Shown piece after piece: positions 26,773-35,507 of a stretch of DNA of 64,000 nucleotides; position 1 is the first letter of the stretch, and every line of letters begins with the position of its first letter. Made by a program: the position numbers and the translations under genes. Source of the stretch: Candidatus Vecturithrix granuli (GTDB lineage: Bacteria > Moduliflexota > Moduliflexia > Moduliflexales > Moduliflexaceae); NCBI GenBank assembly GCA_000739535.1, contig DF820475.1:68637-132636 (forward strand), given 5' to 3'. The notes under the pieces were generated by a model that was not told the DNA's origin, ran no database searches, and was given only the letters and a program-made list of their open reading frames with translations.

Positions 26773-26970
26773 AATTTGCGCTATCCTTTGACTCCACCCC
26801 AGGCTTCTCTCCTTTGGGGGAAGGAACAAGGATGGAGTGAAAAATTCTCGATGTCCAAAAAACTCAATTTTTAATCATAAATTGTATGTCTGATTTCATG
26901 TCAAGGCATTTTAAAATGAACTTTACTGAGTTGTTGCGAACGTTCTCAACTAAAAACTGGGAAAATTTGC

Positions 26971-27000
26971 TTGACAGCCCGCCGTTTTTCTTTCCATGTT
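26971..27000 (+). promoter_or_regulatory. Candidate promoter for methyltransferase gene
   Basis: TTGACA at 26971-26976 is a full -35 match; CATGTT at 26995-27000 is a weak -10 at 18 bp spacing. It lies about 70 bases upstream of the plus-strand methyltransferase start. The rest of the 26773-27067 gap holds only repeat debris next to rlmD. Confidence 0.35.
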
Positions 27001-27067
27001 CATGAGCACACATAATTCGGGAGAGTTTTTTAAAAAATAATCGCACTCATAGAAAAGGAAAAAAATC

Positions 27068-28093
27068 ATGAAGGATACACGAAAATTCATTGCTGTCGGT
27101 GAAAATATTCATTGCAGTCGCATTTATAAAGTTGGTGGAAGTTTTGTCAAACCCTGCGCAGACGGCGCATACGCGATTGTTTATAGTGCTGATGGTCAGG
27201 AACAGTGCGTCCCGATTCCCCAGCATATTCTTGAATCGGAAGCCTGGGCAAAGGGTAAAGTCAAACACGCAGCGGTCGCAATGTGGCAAGGATTCTATGG
27301 CGACGAAGCTGCCAAACACGCCGGTATCGCATATCTGGAACACATGGCTCGCATTCAGGAATCTTGCGGCGCATCGTTCCTGGATGTCAATGTTGATGAA
27401 TTCAGTAACGATCTCGATGAGCGCGTACGCCTGATGCAGTGGGTTGTTGGCGTACTGCAAAACACTTCTTCCATCCCTTTGAGTATCGATTCCTCAGACC
27501 TCAACATTCTGCAAGCCGGACTCGAAGCTTGTGATCCATCGCGCGGCAGGCCGATGGTCAATTCCGTGTCGCTGGAACGCGCCGCCGCCATTGAGATTGC
27601 GCATGAAAAAGGCGCGGTAGTCATTGCCGGAGCCACTGGCGAAAGCAGTATGCCGCAAAATGTAGAGGAACGTGTGCAAAATCTTAAACTCCTGGTCAAA
27701 AAACTTCATGAGGCCGGATTCGAAGATGAGGAGATTTATTTAGACCCACTGGTGTTCCCCGCTTCAGTTGATTCGAACAACGGCAAAATGATTCTTGAGG
27801 CCATTAAAATCCTGCGTCAAACCTATGGCGAAGCGATTCACTTTGCTCCGGGATTAAGCAATGTATCGTATGGCTTGCCGAATCGCAGACTCCTGAACCA
27901 AGTATTTACCTATCTTTGTGTTGAACAGAGCTGTGACGGCGGTATTGTCGATCCCCGGCAAATCAATGATGATATATTGAATTCACTGGATACCACGACC
28001 AACGCGTTCCAATTAGCCAAAGCCTTTCTGGTCGGAGAAGATGAATATGGCATGAATTATATTCGCGCCGTCCGCAAAGGCAAAATTCAATAG
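27068..28093 (+). CDS. Methyltetrahydrofolate methyltransferase-like (pterin-binding) protein
   Basis: A 341-residue TIM-barrel of the dihydropteroate synthase / AcsE / MtrH superfamily. Conserved pterin-site elements are visible: VGENIHCSR at the N-terminus, CGASFLDVNVDE near 97-108, SIDSSDLNILQAGL near 139, VNSVSLE near 162, YLDPLVFPASVDS near 227, and GLSNVSYGLPNRRLLNQVF near 262-280. Proteins of this group move the methyl group of methyl-tetrahydrofolate to a corrinoid protein. No corrinoid-protein gene is adjacent. MetV/MetF that make methyl-THF lie 14 kb away, so a link between them is likely. AAGGA precedes the ATG. Confidence 0.85.
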   Translation: MKDTRKFIAVGENIHCSRIYKVGGSFVKPCADGAYAIVYSADGQEQCVPIPQHILESEAWAKGKVKHAAVAMWQGFYGDEAAKHAGIAYLEHMARIQESCGASFLDVNVDEFSNDLDERVRLMQWVVGVLQNTSSIPLSIDSSDLNILQAGLEACDPSRGRPMVNSVSLERAAAIEIAHEKGAVVIAGATGESSMPQNVEERVQNLKLLVKKLHEAGFEDEEIYLDPLVFPASVDSNNGKMILEAIKILRQTYGEAIHFAPGLSNVSYGLPNRRLLNQVFTYLCVEQSCDGGIVDPRQINDDILNSLDTTTNAFQLAKAFLVGEDEYGMNYIRAVRKGKIQ

Positions 28094-28275
28094 AGATTAT
28101 CGGAAATAGAATACTGATAGGGCTGATTGGACTGATCTTCACTGATTTTTCGGGAGCAGCAACGCGCGTTCCACACCGTAATCACGACCGCGAGCCTTGT
28201 CCTGAATTCGTCGTTATATCAGTGAACATCAGCCCAATCAATCCCATCAGTGTTCTATTTCCGATAATCTCTAAT
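28092..28275. repeat. Long inverted repeat between methyltransferase and ferritin-like genes
   Basis: Arms at 28092-28137 and 28229-28275 are near-exact inverted copies: AGAGATTATCGGAAATAGAA pairs with TTCTATTTCCGATAATCTCT, and the words CTGAT, GGGCTGATTGG continue inward. The loop includes GCAACGCGCGTT. The right arm is open in frame and falsely lengthens the next gene upstream. Confidence 0.8.
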
Positions 28276-28290
28276 GAGAAAAGGGGAGCT

Positions 28291-28785
28291 ATGACGTTTC
28301 AATTCAATGCGGAACTGATTTTTGAAATCGGAGTGCAAATCGAAAAAAATGGCAAAGCGTTTTACCTGGAAGCCGCCAAAAACGCGACAGATGAAACCAG
28401 TAAAGCCTTATTCACGGAACTTGCAGACTGGGAAAGTGCGCACATTGCCTTGTTTCAACAACTCAAAGCCGAATTGCCTGAGATGGCCGGGGCAGATAAT
28501 CTGTTTGACCCTGAAAATGAACTGATCAGCTATCTGCAAGCCGCCGCAGACAGCCACGTGTTTGAGAACTCCGCCGACATTGCCTATTTAGTCGCCCAAT
28601 GCCGCTCCACCGTGGACGTGTTCGATTTAGCCCTCACATTTGAAAAGGACTCCGTCGTCTATTATACTACGATGAAGAAAGTGGTGCCAGATTATCTGGG
28701 ACAGGCAAAAATTGATCGACTGATTGATGAAGAACTCAAACACATTGCCATTCTCAATACAAAGAAAAAGTTCCTGACTGCATAA
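28291..28785 (+). CDS. Ferritin-like / rubrerythrin-type diiron protein
   Basis: A 164-residue four-helix protein. Candidate diiron ligands: Glu in KNGKAFYLEAA (near 23-30), the E-x2-H of DWESAH (near 53-58), Glu in TFEKDSVVYY (near 123), and E-x2-H in DEELKHI (near 148-154). It matches the rubrerythrin core without the C-terminal rubredoxin domain, a form often linked to peroxide handling in anaerobes. The start at 28291 has AAGGGGAGC seven bases before it; the longer frame from 28222 only translates the inverted repeat. It follows the methyltransferase gene at a distance of about 200 bases. Confidence 0.85.
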   Translation: MTFQFNAELIFEIGVQIEKNGKAFYLEAAKNATDETSKALFTELADWESAHIALFQQLKAELPEMAGADNLFDPENELISYLQAAADSHVFENSADIAYLVAQCRSTVDVFDLALTFEKDSVVYYTTMKKVVPDYLGQAKIDRLIDEELKHIAILNTKKKFLTA

Positions 28786-28942
28786 TGCCCAGAATCAATG
28801 GTAACGCTGAACGCGTGTAAACCAGTATCGGCATATTCTGTTTTTATCTATAATTCCATGTCTTGATTTTGCGTATATAGGCACTGTTACTCCTATTATA
28901 TCCAGTCGAATAAAACAATTTGGCAATTAAGAGGTTGTTCTC

Positions 28943-30907
28943 ATGAGAATCTCACATATCAGTCTTAAATGGCGATTAGTTATGATCTGCATTGTCCTGA
29001 TAAGCATTCCCATTCTCATCTTAGGCTTTTTGAGTTATCAAGCAGCAAAAAAAGAGATTTACGCCTCGGTCGAGCAGAAATTACGCGAGCAAGTCGTCAT
29101 GATCGCCAATCATCTTGAGACTGCGATCACCTTGACTCAAAACAAAGTGAACACAGATTTGAAGGTGGCGCATAACCTCCTCTATGCTTCCGGAACGGCA
29201 AGATTGGATCAAGATCTGACAATTGCGATAGATGCCGTCAATCAGAGCACCGGAGACCGAAATGTGATCGAGGTGCCCGTAATGACGATTAATGATGAGA
29301 TGTTGATGTATAATGATGACATCGTGAATAACATTCAGAAATTGGTTGGCGGCACCGCGACGATTTTTCAGGTGATTCCGGACGGGATGCTTAGAATTTC
29401 AACAACCGTGTTAAAGGCAGATGGCACCAGAGCGATCGGCACCTTTATCCCTACAGATTCGCCGGTGTATCAAACGATCATGCGCGGAGAAACCTTTTAT
29501 GGCAGAGCCTATGTGGTCAATGTCTGGCATCAAACCGCGTATGAGCCAATAACTGATGCTCAGGGGAATATCATCGGCGCGCTGTATGTAGGGGAGAAAG
29601 AGGCTTCAGAAACCATTCTGGAAAATCTGGCCCAACTCGTTGTCGGAAAAACCGGCTACATCTGGATCATAAATACACAAGGGGAATATATCCTTTCGTA
29701 TAAACGCGAGCGCGATGGGCAAAGTATTTTGGATTCACAGGATAGTCAGGGAAGATATTTTGCGCAGGGATGGGTTGAAAACGCGCTGACCCTGCTCAAG
29801 GGGGAAAGCATGATTGATTACTATCCCTGGATGAATCCAGGTGAAACCATCCCACGTCTGAAAATTGCGGCCTATACCTATTTTCCGGACTGGAGTTGGG
29901 TCGTCGGTTCAAGCGCATACATCGAAGATTTTATGGATAACCTGAAACAGATTCGCAATATGAGTCTGTTTGTGTCGTGTGGGGCCATTTTTGTTGGATC
30001 GTGTGCAGCCTATCTGTTTGTATTATTCCTTGTCAAGCGATTCAACAAGCTGATCCAGCAGATGAATGCCATGGCCCGGGGAGATTTAACCGTAACGTTC
30101 ACCGTGAAACAACGGGATGAAGTCGGAGTTTTGGCTGAGACATTCCAGGAGATGACCTCTAAACTCCGGCAAGTAGCGACCGAAGTCAAAAAAGCCGCTG
30201 AAAATGTCGCTTCCGGCAGTCAAACGCTAAACATCGGCGCAGAAAATCTCTCGCAGGGAGCGACTCAACAAGCTGTGGCAACAGAACACGCCTTATTGCT
30301 CGTAGAACAGATCGTCGCCAATATCATCCAGAATGCTGATAATGCCGGACGAACCGAAACCATTGCGCTCAGTGTGGTGAATGACGCCAAAACCAGTCAA
30401 CATGCAGTGGCCGAAGCGGTGAGCGCCATGCACTCGATTGCCCGGGAGATCGCGGTAATCGACGAGATTGCCGGTCAGACCCGGTTATTGTCGCTGAATG
30501 CCACAATTGAAGCGGCACGCGCCCAGGAACACGGCAAAGGATTTGCGGTAGTGGCCTCAGAAGTCCGGGAACTTGCAGAACAAAGCCAGGAAGCAGCGCT
30601 GAAAATCAATGAACTGGTAACCTCCAGGGTCGAACTCGCCGGACACGCCGAGGAAAAGCTCAACAAACTCGTTCCACGTATTGAAGAAACCGCCCTGTTG
30701 GTGCATGAAATCAGCGCTGCCAGCAAAGCACAACATAGCGGTGCAAACCAGATTAACCAGGTGATTCAACAATTAAATCAGGCCGCTCAAAATAATGCCT
30801 CAATTGCAGAAGAAACTGCCGATACGGCGGAAAAGCTGGCGATCCAGGCAAGGCAACTTCAGCAAACAATGAGTTTTTTTACCCTCACAACTGCGTCAGA
30901 ATCATAA
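28943..30907 (+). CDS. Methyl-accepting chemotaxis protein with Cache sensor
   Basis: A 654-residue chemoreceptor. Transmembrane helix 1 lies at about 11-32, followed by a periplasmic Cache-type sensor of about 300 residues (double Cache or Cache_3-Cache_2, with [20 protein letters not shown] near 236-255 and [13 protein letters not shown] near 320), helix 2 at about 345-368, a HAMP domain ([25 protein letters not shown]), and the signalling domain with the hairpin tip [40 protein letters not shown]. No C-terminal CheR-docking pentapeptide is seen. GAGG precedes the ATG. The ligand is probably a small organic acid or amino acid (Cache-domain knowledge), unresolved. Confidence 0.95.
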   Translation: MRISHISLKWRLVMICIVLISIPILILGFLSYQAAKKEIYASVEQKLREQVVMIANHLETAITLTQNKVNTDLKVAHNLLYASGTARLDQDLTIAIDAVNQSTGDRNVIEVPVMTINDEMLMYNDDIVNNIQKLVGGTATIFQVIPDGMLRISTTVLKADGTRAIGTFIPTDSPVYQTIMRGETFYGRAYVVNVWHQTAYEPITDAQGNIIGALYVGEKEASETILENLAQLVVGKTGYIWIINTQGEYILSYKRERDGQSILDSQDSQGRYFAQGWVENALTLLKGESMIDYYPWMNPGETIPRLKIAAYTYFPDWSWVVGSSAYIEDFMDNLKQIRNMSLFVSCGAIFVGSCAAYLFVLFLVKRFNKLIQQMNAMARGDLTVTFTVKQRDEVGVLAETFQEMTSKLRQVATEVKKAAENVASGSQTLNIGAENLSQGATQQAVATEHALLLVEQIVANIIQNADNAGRTETIALSVVNDAKTSQHAVAEAVSAMHSIAREIAVIDEIAGQTRLLSLNATIEAARAQEHGKGFAVVASEVRELAEQSQEAALKINELVTSRVELAGHAEEKLNKLVPRIEETALLVHEISAASKAQHSGANQINQVIQQLNQAAQNNASIAEETADTAEKLAIQARQLQQTMSFFTLTTASES

Positions 30908-30920
30908 ATTGATCAGATTC

Positions 30921-31676
30921 TTACGCCTTAAGAATCGTAATACCGCGTTCTAAATAGGGGACGAGCAAGGTTTCAGACACATCGCGTTCTGTGACAAGGC
31001 AGGTCAATTCGCTCAGCGGAGCCACCACATAGGAGGCGGCCGTGCGTAATTTTTCCGCCGATACCAACGCCACGACTTCCGCCGCGCTTTCAATCATGGC
31101 CTGCTTGACATAAGTTTCCTCTAAATTTTGCGTGCTGATGCCAATATCCGGGTGCAGGCTGCAGATGCCTAACATACAAATATCAGCCCGGATTTTGCGC
31201 AAGGTTTCGATAGCTGCCGCGCCAATTGTGACCAGCGAATCCTGGTAAAGTCGTCCGCCAATGAGGATTACCTCGACTGACGTATGATCTTTTAAGGCTA
31301 CCGCAGCCGGAGGACTATTCGTAATAACCGTCGCCCGCAGGTCGGCAGGCAGATATTGAGCGACCAACACATTGGTTGTGCCGCCATCCAGAATAATCAC
31401 CTGCCCATGTTGCACTAAACCGGCGGCTGCCTGCGCAATATGCTGTTTAGCCGAAGACGCCTGCTGCTGTCGCGCCGTATAGTTCATCGTCGCCGGAGAA
31501 CGCAGCAAAGCCCCGCCATGAACGCGCTGAATCAGGCCGTCAGCAGCCATCTCGCGCAAATCGCGCCGGATCGTATCTTCGGACACCCCCAGTTCCCGAC
31601 TCAATTCTGTCGCTACGACTCGTCCATTCCGTGTCAATCGTTCTAAAATAAATTGTCGTCGTTCTGCATTAAACAT
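30921..31676 (-). CDS. DeoR-family transcriptional regulator
   Basis: A 251-residue repressor. N-terminal DeoR winged helix: RRQFILERLTRNGRVVATELSRELGVSEDTIRRDLREMAADGLIQRVHGGAL. The C-terminal DeoRC sensor has the sugar-phosphate pattern ILDGGTTNVLVAQYLP, TVITNSPPAAVAL, and ILIGGRLY. It is divergent from an MFS transporter gene; the 181-base shared gap has direct repeats suitable as operators. It probably represses the transporter until a phosphorylated sugar or polyol accumulates. Confidence 0.92.
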   Translation of the reverse strand: MFNAERRQFILERLTRNGRVVATELSRELGVSEDTIRRDLREMAADGLIQRVHGGALLRSPATMNYTARQQQASSAKQHIAQAAAGLVQHGQVIILDGGTTNVLVAQYLPADLRATVITNSPPAAVALKDHTSVEVILIGGRLYQDSLVTIGAAAIETLRKIRADICMLGICSLHPDIGISTQNLEETYVKQAMIESAAEVVALVSAEKLRTAASYVVAPLSELTCLVTERDVSETLLVPYLERGITILKA

Positions 31677-31767
31677 AAAAATAGTCCCTGAAAATCCTTT
31701 TGCTTTTTGTGTTGAGAAATCCTTGGAATTATTTATATAAAAAATGCAGTTTTTGTCCAGAAAAATC

Positions 31768-31805
31768 TTGACAATTCTTGTTTGTGCACATTTATTCTTG
31801 TTTGT
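31768..31805 (+). promoter_or_regulatory. Candidate MFS promoter with DeoR-type direct repeats
   Basis: TTGACA (31768-31773) and TTTATT (31791-31796) form a 17-spaced promoter for the plus-strand MFS gene. Two copies of ATTCTTGTTTGT (31774-31785 and 31794-31805), 20 bases apart, fall in the spacer and over the -10. DeoR-family proteins usually bind such T-rich direct repeats, so the adjacent regulator is the likely ligand. Confidence 0.5.
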
Positions 31806-31857
31806 ATGTATTTCATCGTATTTCTACATGATTTTGTCGTTTAAGGAGTAAAAAAAT

Positions 31858-33057
31858 ATGAGAACACATTCTCAAAAAATAACGCGAGACGCCTTCACCT
31901 GGCTGGTATATTTGATGTTAGGTTACTATAGTTACTTACTAAACGGATTGGGGCCGATCATGCCGTTTTTACGGGCTGAATTAAACATGTCATATACTGT
32001 CAGCAGTTTGCACTTCAGCGCGTTCGCCATTGGCATGTTAATTGCCGGGCTTGGCGGCGACCGACTTGCGCGGCGTTTTGGTCGGCGGCGGACATTCTGG
32101 TTCGGTGCGCTCGGCATGACCGGCGGAGTATTGTTGCTGTTGGTCGGAGCGCACCCGACGTTCACAATTGCTGGAACACTTCTGATGGGAACGATTGGCT
32201 CGCTGCTGCTGGTAATGATTCCGGCGGCGCTTTCAGATCGCTATGGCTCGCAGCGGGCAGTTGCCCTGAGCGAGTCCAATGTGATTGGCAGTTTATGCGC
32301 TGGAATCGCGCCCATCATTGTCGGCATCTTTGTCAGCCTGCATTGGGGCTGGCGCGGTGCCTTGCTCATTGGAATCCTGTTTATCTTGTGGCTCTGGAGT
32401 CGTTTTCGGCGAGTGTCTTTTCCTGAAGCTCAGATTGCCGCTCTCTCGTATCCATCCTCATCCCACAGCAAATTACCAGGGATCTATTGGTTCTATTGGA
32501 GTCTGCTAGTACTGGCCGTATCGGTGGAATTTTGTATCATTTTTTGGAGTGCGACGTTCCTGGAAGCGGTCAGACACGTTCCCCGCGCCGACGCCGCCCT
32601 GATTATGAGTTTGTTTCTGGCAGCCATGATGCTTGGGCGTTTACTTGGCAGTTGGCTTTCAAGCCGGGCGCAGAGTGAAGAAATCGTCCTCAGCTCGGTT
32701 GCAGTGTGTCTCGCAGGGTTTTTATTGCACTGGTGGGTTCCTTTGGTTCCTCTCTCGATGATCGGGTTGTTTCTGGCGGGCATTGGGGTGGCAAATTTGT
32801 ATCCGCAGATTCTGGCGCTGGCAGTCGGCAGCGCAGAGACTCAGACGAACCTCGCCAGCGCTCGCGCTTCCCTGGCTTCCGGACTGGCGATTCTGCTGTT
32901 GCCCTTATTACTCGGCGGACTTGCTGATCTGACCGGCCTCTGGTATGCCTATGGCATCGTCGTGATTTTAGTCGTATTGGTCGGAAGCGGAATTTTCTTT
33001 ACGCGTTCTGCCGCTCAGGTACAGCCTTTCGCTCTGGAAGCTCACAGAGCAAAATAA
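31858..33057 (+). CDS. MFS transporter
   Basis: A 399-residue major-facilitator protein with about twelve hydrophobic helices. The loop 2-3 motif is GLGGDRLARRFGRRRTFWFGAL at about 62-83 (family G-x3-D-R-x-G-R-R). A central gap near 195-210 separates the two six-helix halves. The substrate cannot be told; the adjacent DeoR-type regulator points to a sugar or polyol. GGAG precedes the ATG. Confidence 0.9.
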   Translation: MRTHSQKITRDAFTWLVYLMLGYYSYLLNGLGPIMPFLRAELNMSYTVSSLHFSAFAIGMLIAGLGGDRLARRFGRRRTFWFGALGMTGGVLLLLVGAHPTFTIAGTLLMGTIGSLLLVMIPAALSDRYGSQRAVALSESNVIGSLCAGIAPIIVGIFVSLHWGWRGALLIGILFILWLWSRFRRVSFPEAQIAALSYPSSSHSKLPGIYWFYWSLLVLAVSVEFCIIFWSATFLEAVRHVPRADAALIMSLFLAAMMLGRLLGSWLSSRAQSEEIVLSSVAVCLAGFLLHWWVPLVPLSMIGLFLAGIGVANLYPQILALAVGSAETQTNLASARASLASGLAILLLPLLLGGLADLTGLWYAYGIVVILVVLVGSGIFFTRSAAQVQPFALEAHRAK

Positions 33058-33076
33058 GGAATTGACGAATTATGAA

Positions 33077-33106
33077 ACCTGGCCGGTTTTCGAAAACCGG
33101 TCAGGT
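33077..33106. terminator. Convergent palindrome after MFS gene
   Basis: ACCTGGCCGGTTTTC (33077-33091) and GAAAACCGGTCAGGT (33092-33106) form a 15 bp stem with one G-T pair and no real loop, 19 bases past the MFS stop and 25 before the stop of the minus-strand gene. It could serve as a bidirectional terminator, or be another repeat. Confidence 0.5.
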
Positions 33107-33131
33107 CTGAGTCAATCCTGGTGAATAATTC

Positions 33132-33977
33132 TCAATATTCTGCCGGAAGCTGTTCGAGTTCAGCGTAGGTGAAGACCGGACCATCCACGCACACATACTT
33201 TGGCCCGATGTTGCAGCGGCCGCATTTGCCGATGCCGCATTTCATGCGGTTTTCCAGAGAAAGAATAATATCTTCCTTTTGGAATCCGAGTTCCAGCAGC
33301 ACCGGAATCGTAAAGCGGATCATGATCGGCGGGCCGCAGACCAGAGCCAGCGCTTTCTGCGCCGATGGGGCAACCTCTTTCAGCACATTCGGCACCATGC
33401 CAACCCTTCCCTGCCAATTGTTTTGCGGTGCGCGATCAACGGTTAACACAAGCTGCATCTCAGAATGCGCTGCCCACTGCTTCAAGGTGTCTTTATACAA
33501 GAGTTCTCCTGGTTCTCTCGCGCCATAAATCACAGTAATCGCGCCAAAACACGCTCGGTACCTTTCGTGCAGCATGTAAGTGATAGCCGAACGCAAAGTA
33601 GTAAAGGCAAACCCGCCGGAGACAATCACGATATTTTTGCCTTCCATGCGCTGCCAGGGGAACGTATTCCCTAGTGGCCCGCGAATTCCGATCTGACGGC
33701 CAGGTTCTGAATTATGCAGTTCATTCGTCACCGTTCCGGTGCGTTTGACAGTAAATAGCAGATACCCCTGTTCTGTCGGCGATGAAGCAATCCCAAACGG
33801 GGATTCTCCTGCGCCAAACACCGAAAGTTCGGCAAACTGTCCGGGTAAGTATGTAAACGCCTCAGCATCCTCTGCATGCTGAAAGACCAGTTTGAAGGTT
33901 TTGAGATCTTTTGCGCTGTTTTCAAGCGTGATCTCATCAATCCTGGCAGGATAGGGAATATACGGATTTTTCATCAT
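33132..33977 (-). CDS. FAD/NAD(P)-binding electron-transfer subunit (AsrB / HydG / PyrK-like)
   Basis: A 281-residue ferredoxin-NADP-reductase-fold protein: FAD-domain signature LPGQFAELSVFGAGESPFGIAS at about residues 44-65, NAD(P)-site blocks NIVIVSGGFAFTTLRSAI and LALVCGPPIMIRF, and a C-terminal [2Fe-2S] set CGIGKCGRCNIGPKYVCVDGPVF near 245-268. This is the architecture of sulfhydrogenase gamma, anaerobic sulfite reductase B and PyrK. The usual partner (an AsrA/HydB-like protein) is not adjacent but one is encoded at 54764-55786. It is alone on the minus strand. It likely moves electrons from NAD(P)H to an iron-sulfur partner. Confidence 0.85.
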   Translation of the reverse strand: MMKNPYIPYPARIDEITLENSAKDLKTFKLVFQHAEDAEAFTYLPGQFAELSVFGAGESPFGIASSPTEQGYLLFTVKRTGTVTNELHNSEPGRQIGIRGPLGNTFPWQRMEGKNIVIVSGGFAFTTLRSAITYMLHERYRACFGAITVIYGAREPGELLYKDTLKQWAAHSEMQLVLTVDRAPQNNWQGRVGMVPNVLKEVAPSAQKALALVCGPPIMIRFTIPVLLELGFQKEDIILSLENRMKCGIGKCGRCNIGPKYVCVDGPVFTYAELEQLPAEY

Positions 33978-34243
33978 TCACATTGTTTGTTGTTTCACGT
34001 TAGAATTCCAGGAAAAGAGCGAAGCAGGTATGCTTTTGGCAGTTCTCCTGATCCTCATCTTCTTGCATAGAATCCTTGTAGTTTTATCGGTTGTCAAGGA
34101 AAATTTCAAACGGAAGCCCTATTTTTACTTTGTCATGTAACGCGTGAATAGCGTTGTTTCGGGAATGGAACGCCATAGAATTTCCGAAACAACAAACTAA
34201 AGAAAGAACTACGAACCTTATAGGCCTCTTTCGGTTTTTTTTC
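33978..34243. other. Gap with dispersed repeat and inverted repeat
   Basis: Contains ATAGAATCCTTGTAG (34068-34082, CTACAAGGATT family) and an imperfect palindrome of TTGTTTCGG and CCGAAACAA words at 34158-34195. No coding frame. Confidence 0.4.
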
Positions 34244-34271
34244 TTGACACTTCAGAGGGGTGTTTTATAGC
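34244..34271 (+). promoter_or_regulatory. Candidate promoter of ridA operon
   Basis: TTGACA (34244-34249) is separated by 16 bases from TATAGC (34266-34271). It lies about 207 bases upstream of ridA, leaving a long leader that contains a stable stem-loop. Confidence 0.45.
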
Positions 34272-34303
34272 GCAGTACACATAAGAACTTGTTGTTTTGG
34301 GAA

Positions 34304-34350
34304 TCTGCCTGTGCGTGTTCGCACCTCTCTGCGTGCAACGCACAGGCAGA
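34304..34350 (+). other. 13 bp stem-loop in ridA leader
   Basis: TCTGCCTGTGCGT (34304-34316) pairs perfectly with ACGCACAGGCAGA (34338-34350), enclosing a 21-base loop. It follows the candidate promoter by about 30 bases and precedes ridA by 130. It could be a regulatory leader, a short ncRNA or simply another repeat; I do not recognise a known RNA class. Confidence 0.35.
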
Positions 34351-34478
34351 CGCCCACAGGTGAGTCTTCGAAATTCTCGCAGCAACGCTCATGATTCAGA
34401 TTTATCACTCATAAAGCGTCAACTCTCAGTTGAGCGTATTCTGACGATCGGCTGAGGAGACCAGACGTTTGAACAACC

Positions 34479-34862
34479 ATGACCAAAACGATTATTGCAA
34501 CCGACGCCGCCCCCAAAGCTATTGGCCCGTATTCTCAGGCCGTTCGGGGGGGAGACTTTCTGTTTCTTTCTGGTCAAATCGCTATTAATCCGGCAACCGG
34601 AGAACTTGTTTCAGAATCCTTTGCGGCACAGGTGCGCCAGATTTTCAAAAATATCGAAGCCGTGTTAAAAGCCGCCGGGTCCAATTTCAGCCAGGTCGTC
34701 AAAGCAACAGTCTTTTTAAAAGATATGGGGCAATTTGCGGAAATGAACGGCATTTACGCCGAATATTTTCCCAATGATCCACCGGCCCGCTCGGCGGTTC
34801 AGGTCGCCAAACTGCCCAAAGACGTGGATATTGAAATCGAAATGATTGCTTTTCTGGGCTAA
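34479..34862 (+). CDS. ridA: RidA family reactive imine/enamine deaminase
   Basis: A 127-residue YjgF/RidA protein. N-terminal PKAIGPYSQAVRGGDFLFLSGQIA, the central NIEAVLKAAGSNFSQVVKATVFLKD, and the C-terminal PARSAVQVAKLPKDVDIEIE hold the conserved arginine and glutamate of the active cleft. The family hydrolyses 2-aminoacrylate and related enamines released by PLP enzymes, such as serine/threonine dehydratases. It is the first gene of a plus-strand group with dtd, an MBL hydrolase and a nucleosidase. Confidence 0.95.
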   Translation: MTKTIIATDAAPKAIGPYSQAVRGGDFLFLSGQIAINPATGELVSESFAAQVRQIFKNIEAVLKAAGSNFSQVVKATVFLKDMGQFAEMNGIYAEYFPNDPPARSAVQVAKLPKDVDIEIEMIAFLG

Positions 34863-34890
34863 ACAGTAAGTAGTGGGACAAGATTATCTG

Positions 34891-34986
34891 CATGTTTTTT
34901 TGCCACAGAGACACGGAGAACACAGAGATTCACCCGTATTCTCTTCACATTTTCTCTGTGTTCTCCGTATCTCTGTGGCAAACATG
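34891..34986. repeat. Palindromic CACAGAGACACGGAGAACACAGAG repeat
   Basis: TTTGCCACAGAGACACGGAG at 34899-34918 is mirrored by the RC sequence ending at 34982; arms of about 30 bases surround a 24-base spacer, and weak pairing extends outward (CATG / CATG, GACAA / TTGTC). It sits between ridA and dtd. The CACAGAGACACGGAGAACAC word is a repeat type seen in many bacterial genomes. Confidence 0.75.
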
Positions 34987-35041
34987 AGACGGTAATTTTG
35001 TCAAAGTACTTATTTGCATAATCACCGTAGGTGAATACATC

Positions 35042-35479
35042 ATGCGCATGGTGATACAACGGGTCACAGAAGCCTCTGTGACCGTCAATGATCAGGTTAT
35101 CGGTCAAATCGGCAAGGGTATTGCGGTGCTGCTCGGTGTTGCGAAAGGGGATACTGAGAAGGAAGCCGATTATCTGGCGCAGAAACTGATCAATTTACGT
35201 ATTTTTGAAGATGACGCCGGCAAAATGAACCGCTCAGTGCAAGAGATTGGCGGGGAAGTATTAGTGGTGTCACAGTTTACCCTGCTTGGCGATTGTCGGA
35301 AGGGGCGGCGTCCCGGGTTTTCTAATGCTGCGCCCCCGGAAGAAGCAGATCGCCTTTATCTCTATTTTGTCGAACAATTGCGGACACAAGGACTACACAT
35401 CGAAACCGGCCAATTCCAGGCAATGATGCTCGTGAAAATTTATAATGATGGGCCAGTGACCTTTGTTATTGAGAATTGA
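35042..35479 (+). CDS. dtd: D-aminoacyl-tRNA deacylase
   Basis: A 145-residue DTD, which hydrolyses D-amino acids or glycine from tRNA. The active-site motifs [23 protein letters not shown] (near 80-102) and [15 protein letters not shown] (near 129-143, including the invariant NDGPVT) are intact. The N-terminus [15 protein letters not shown] is canonical. It is full length and close to the MBL hydrolase gene (29 bases). Confidence 0.97.
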   Translation: MRMVIQRVTEASVTVNDQVIGQIGKGIAVLLGVAKGDTEKEADYLAQKLINLRIFEDDAGKMNRSVQEIGGEVLVVSQFTLLGDCRKGRRPGFSNAAPPEEADRLYLYFVEQLRTQGLHIETGQFQAMMLVKIYNDGPVTFVIEN

Positions 35480-35507
35480 AGATTGAGAAAATGAGAAATG
35501 GTGTTGT

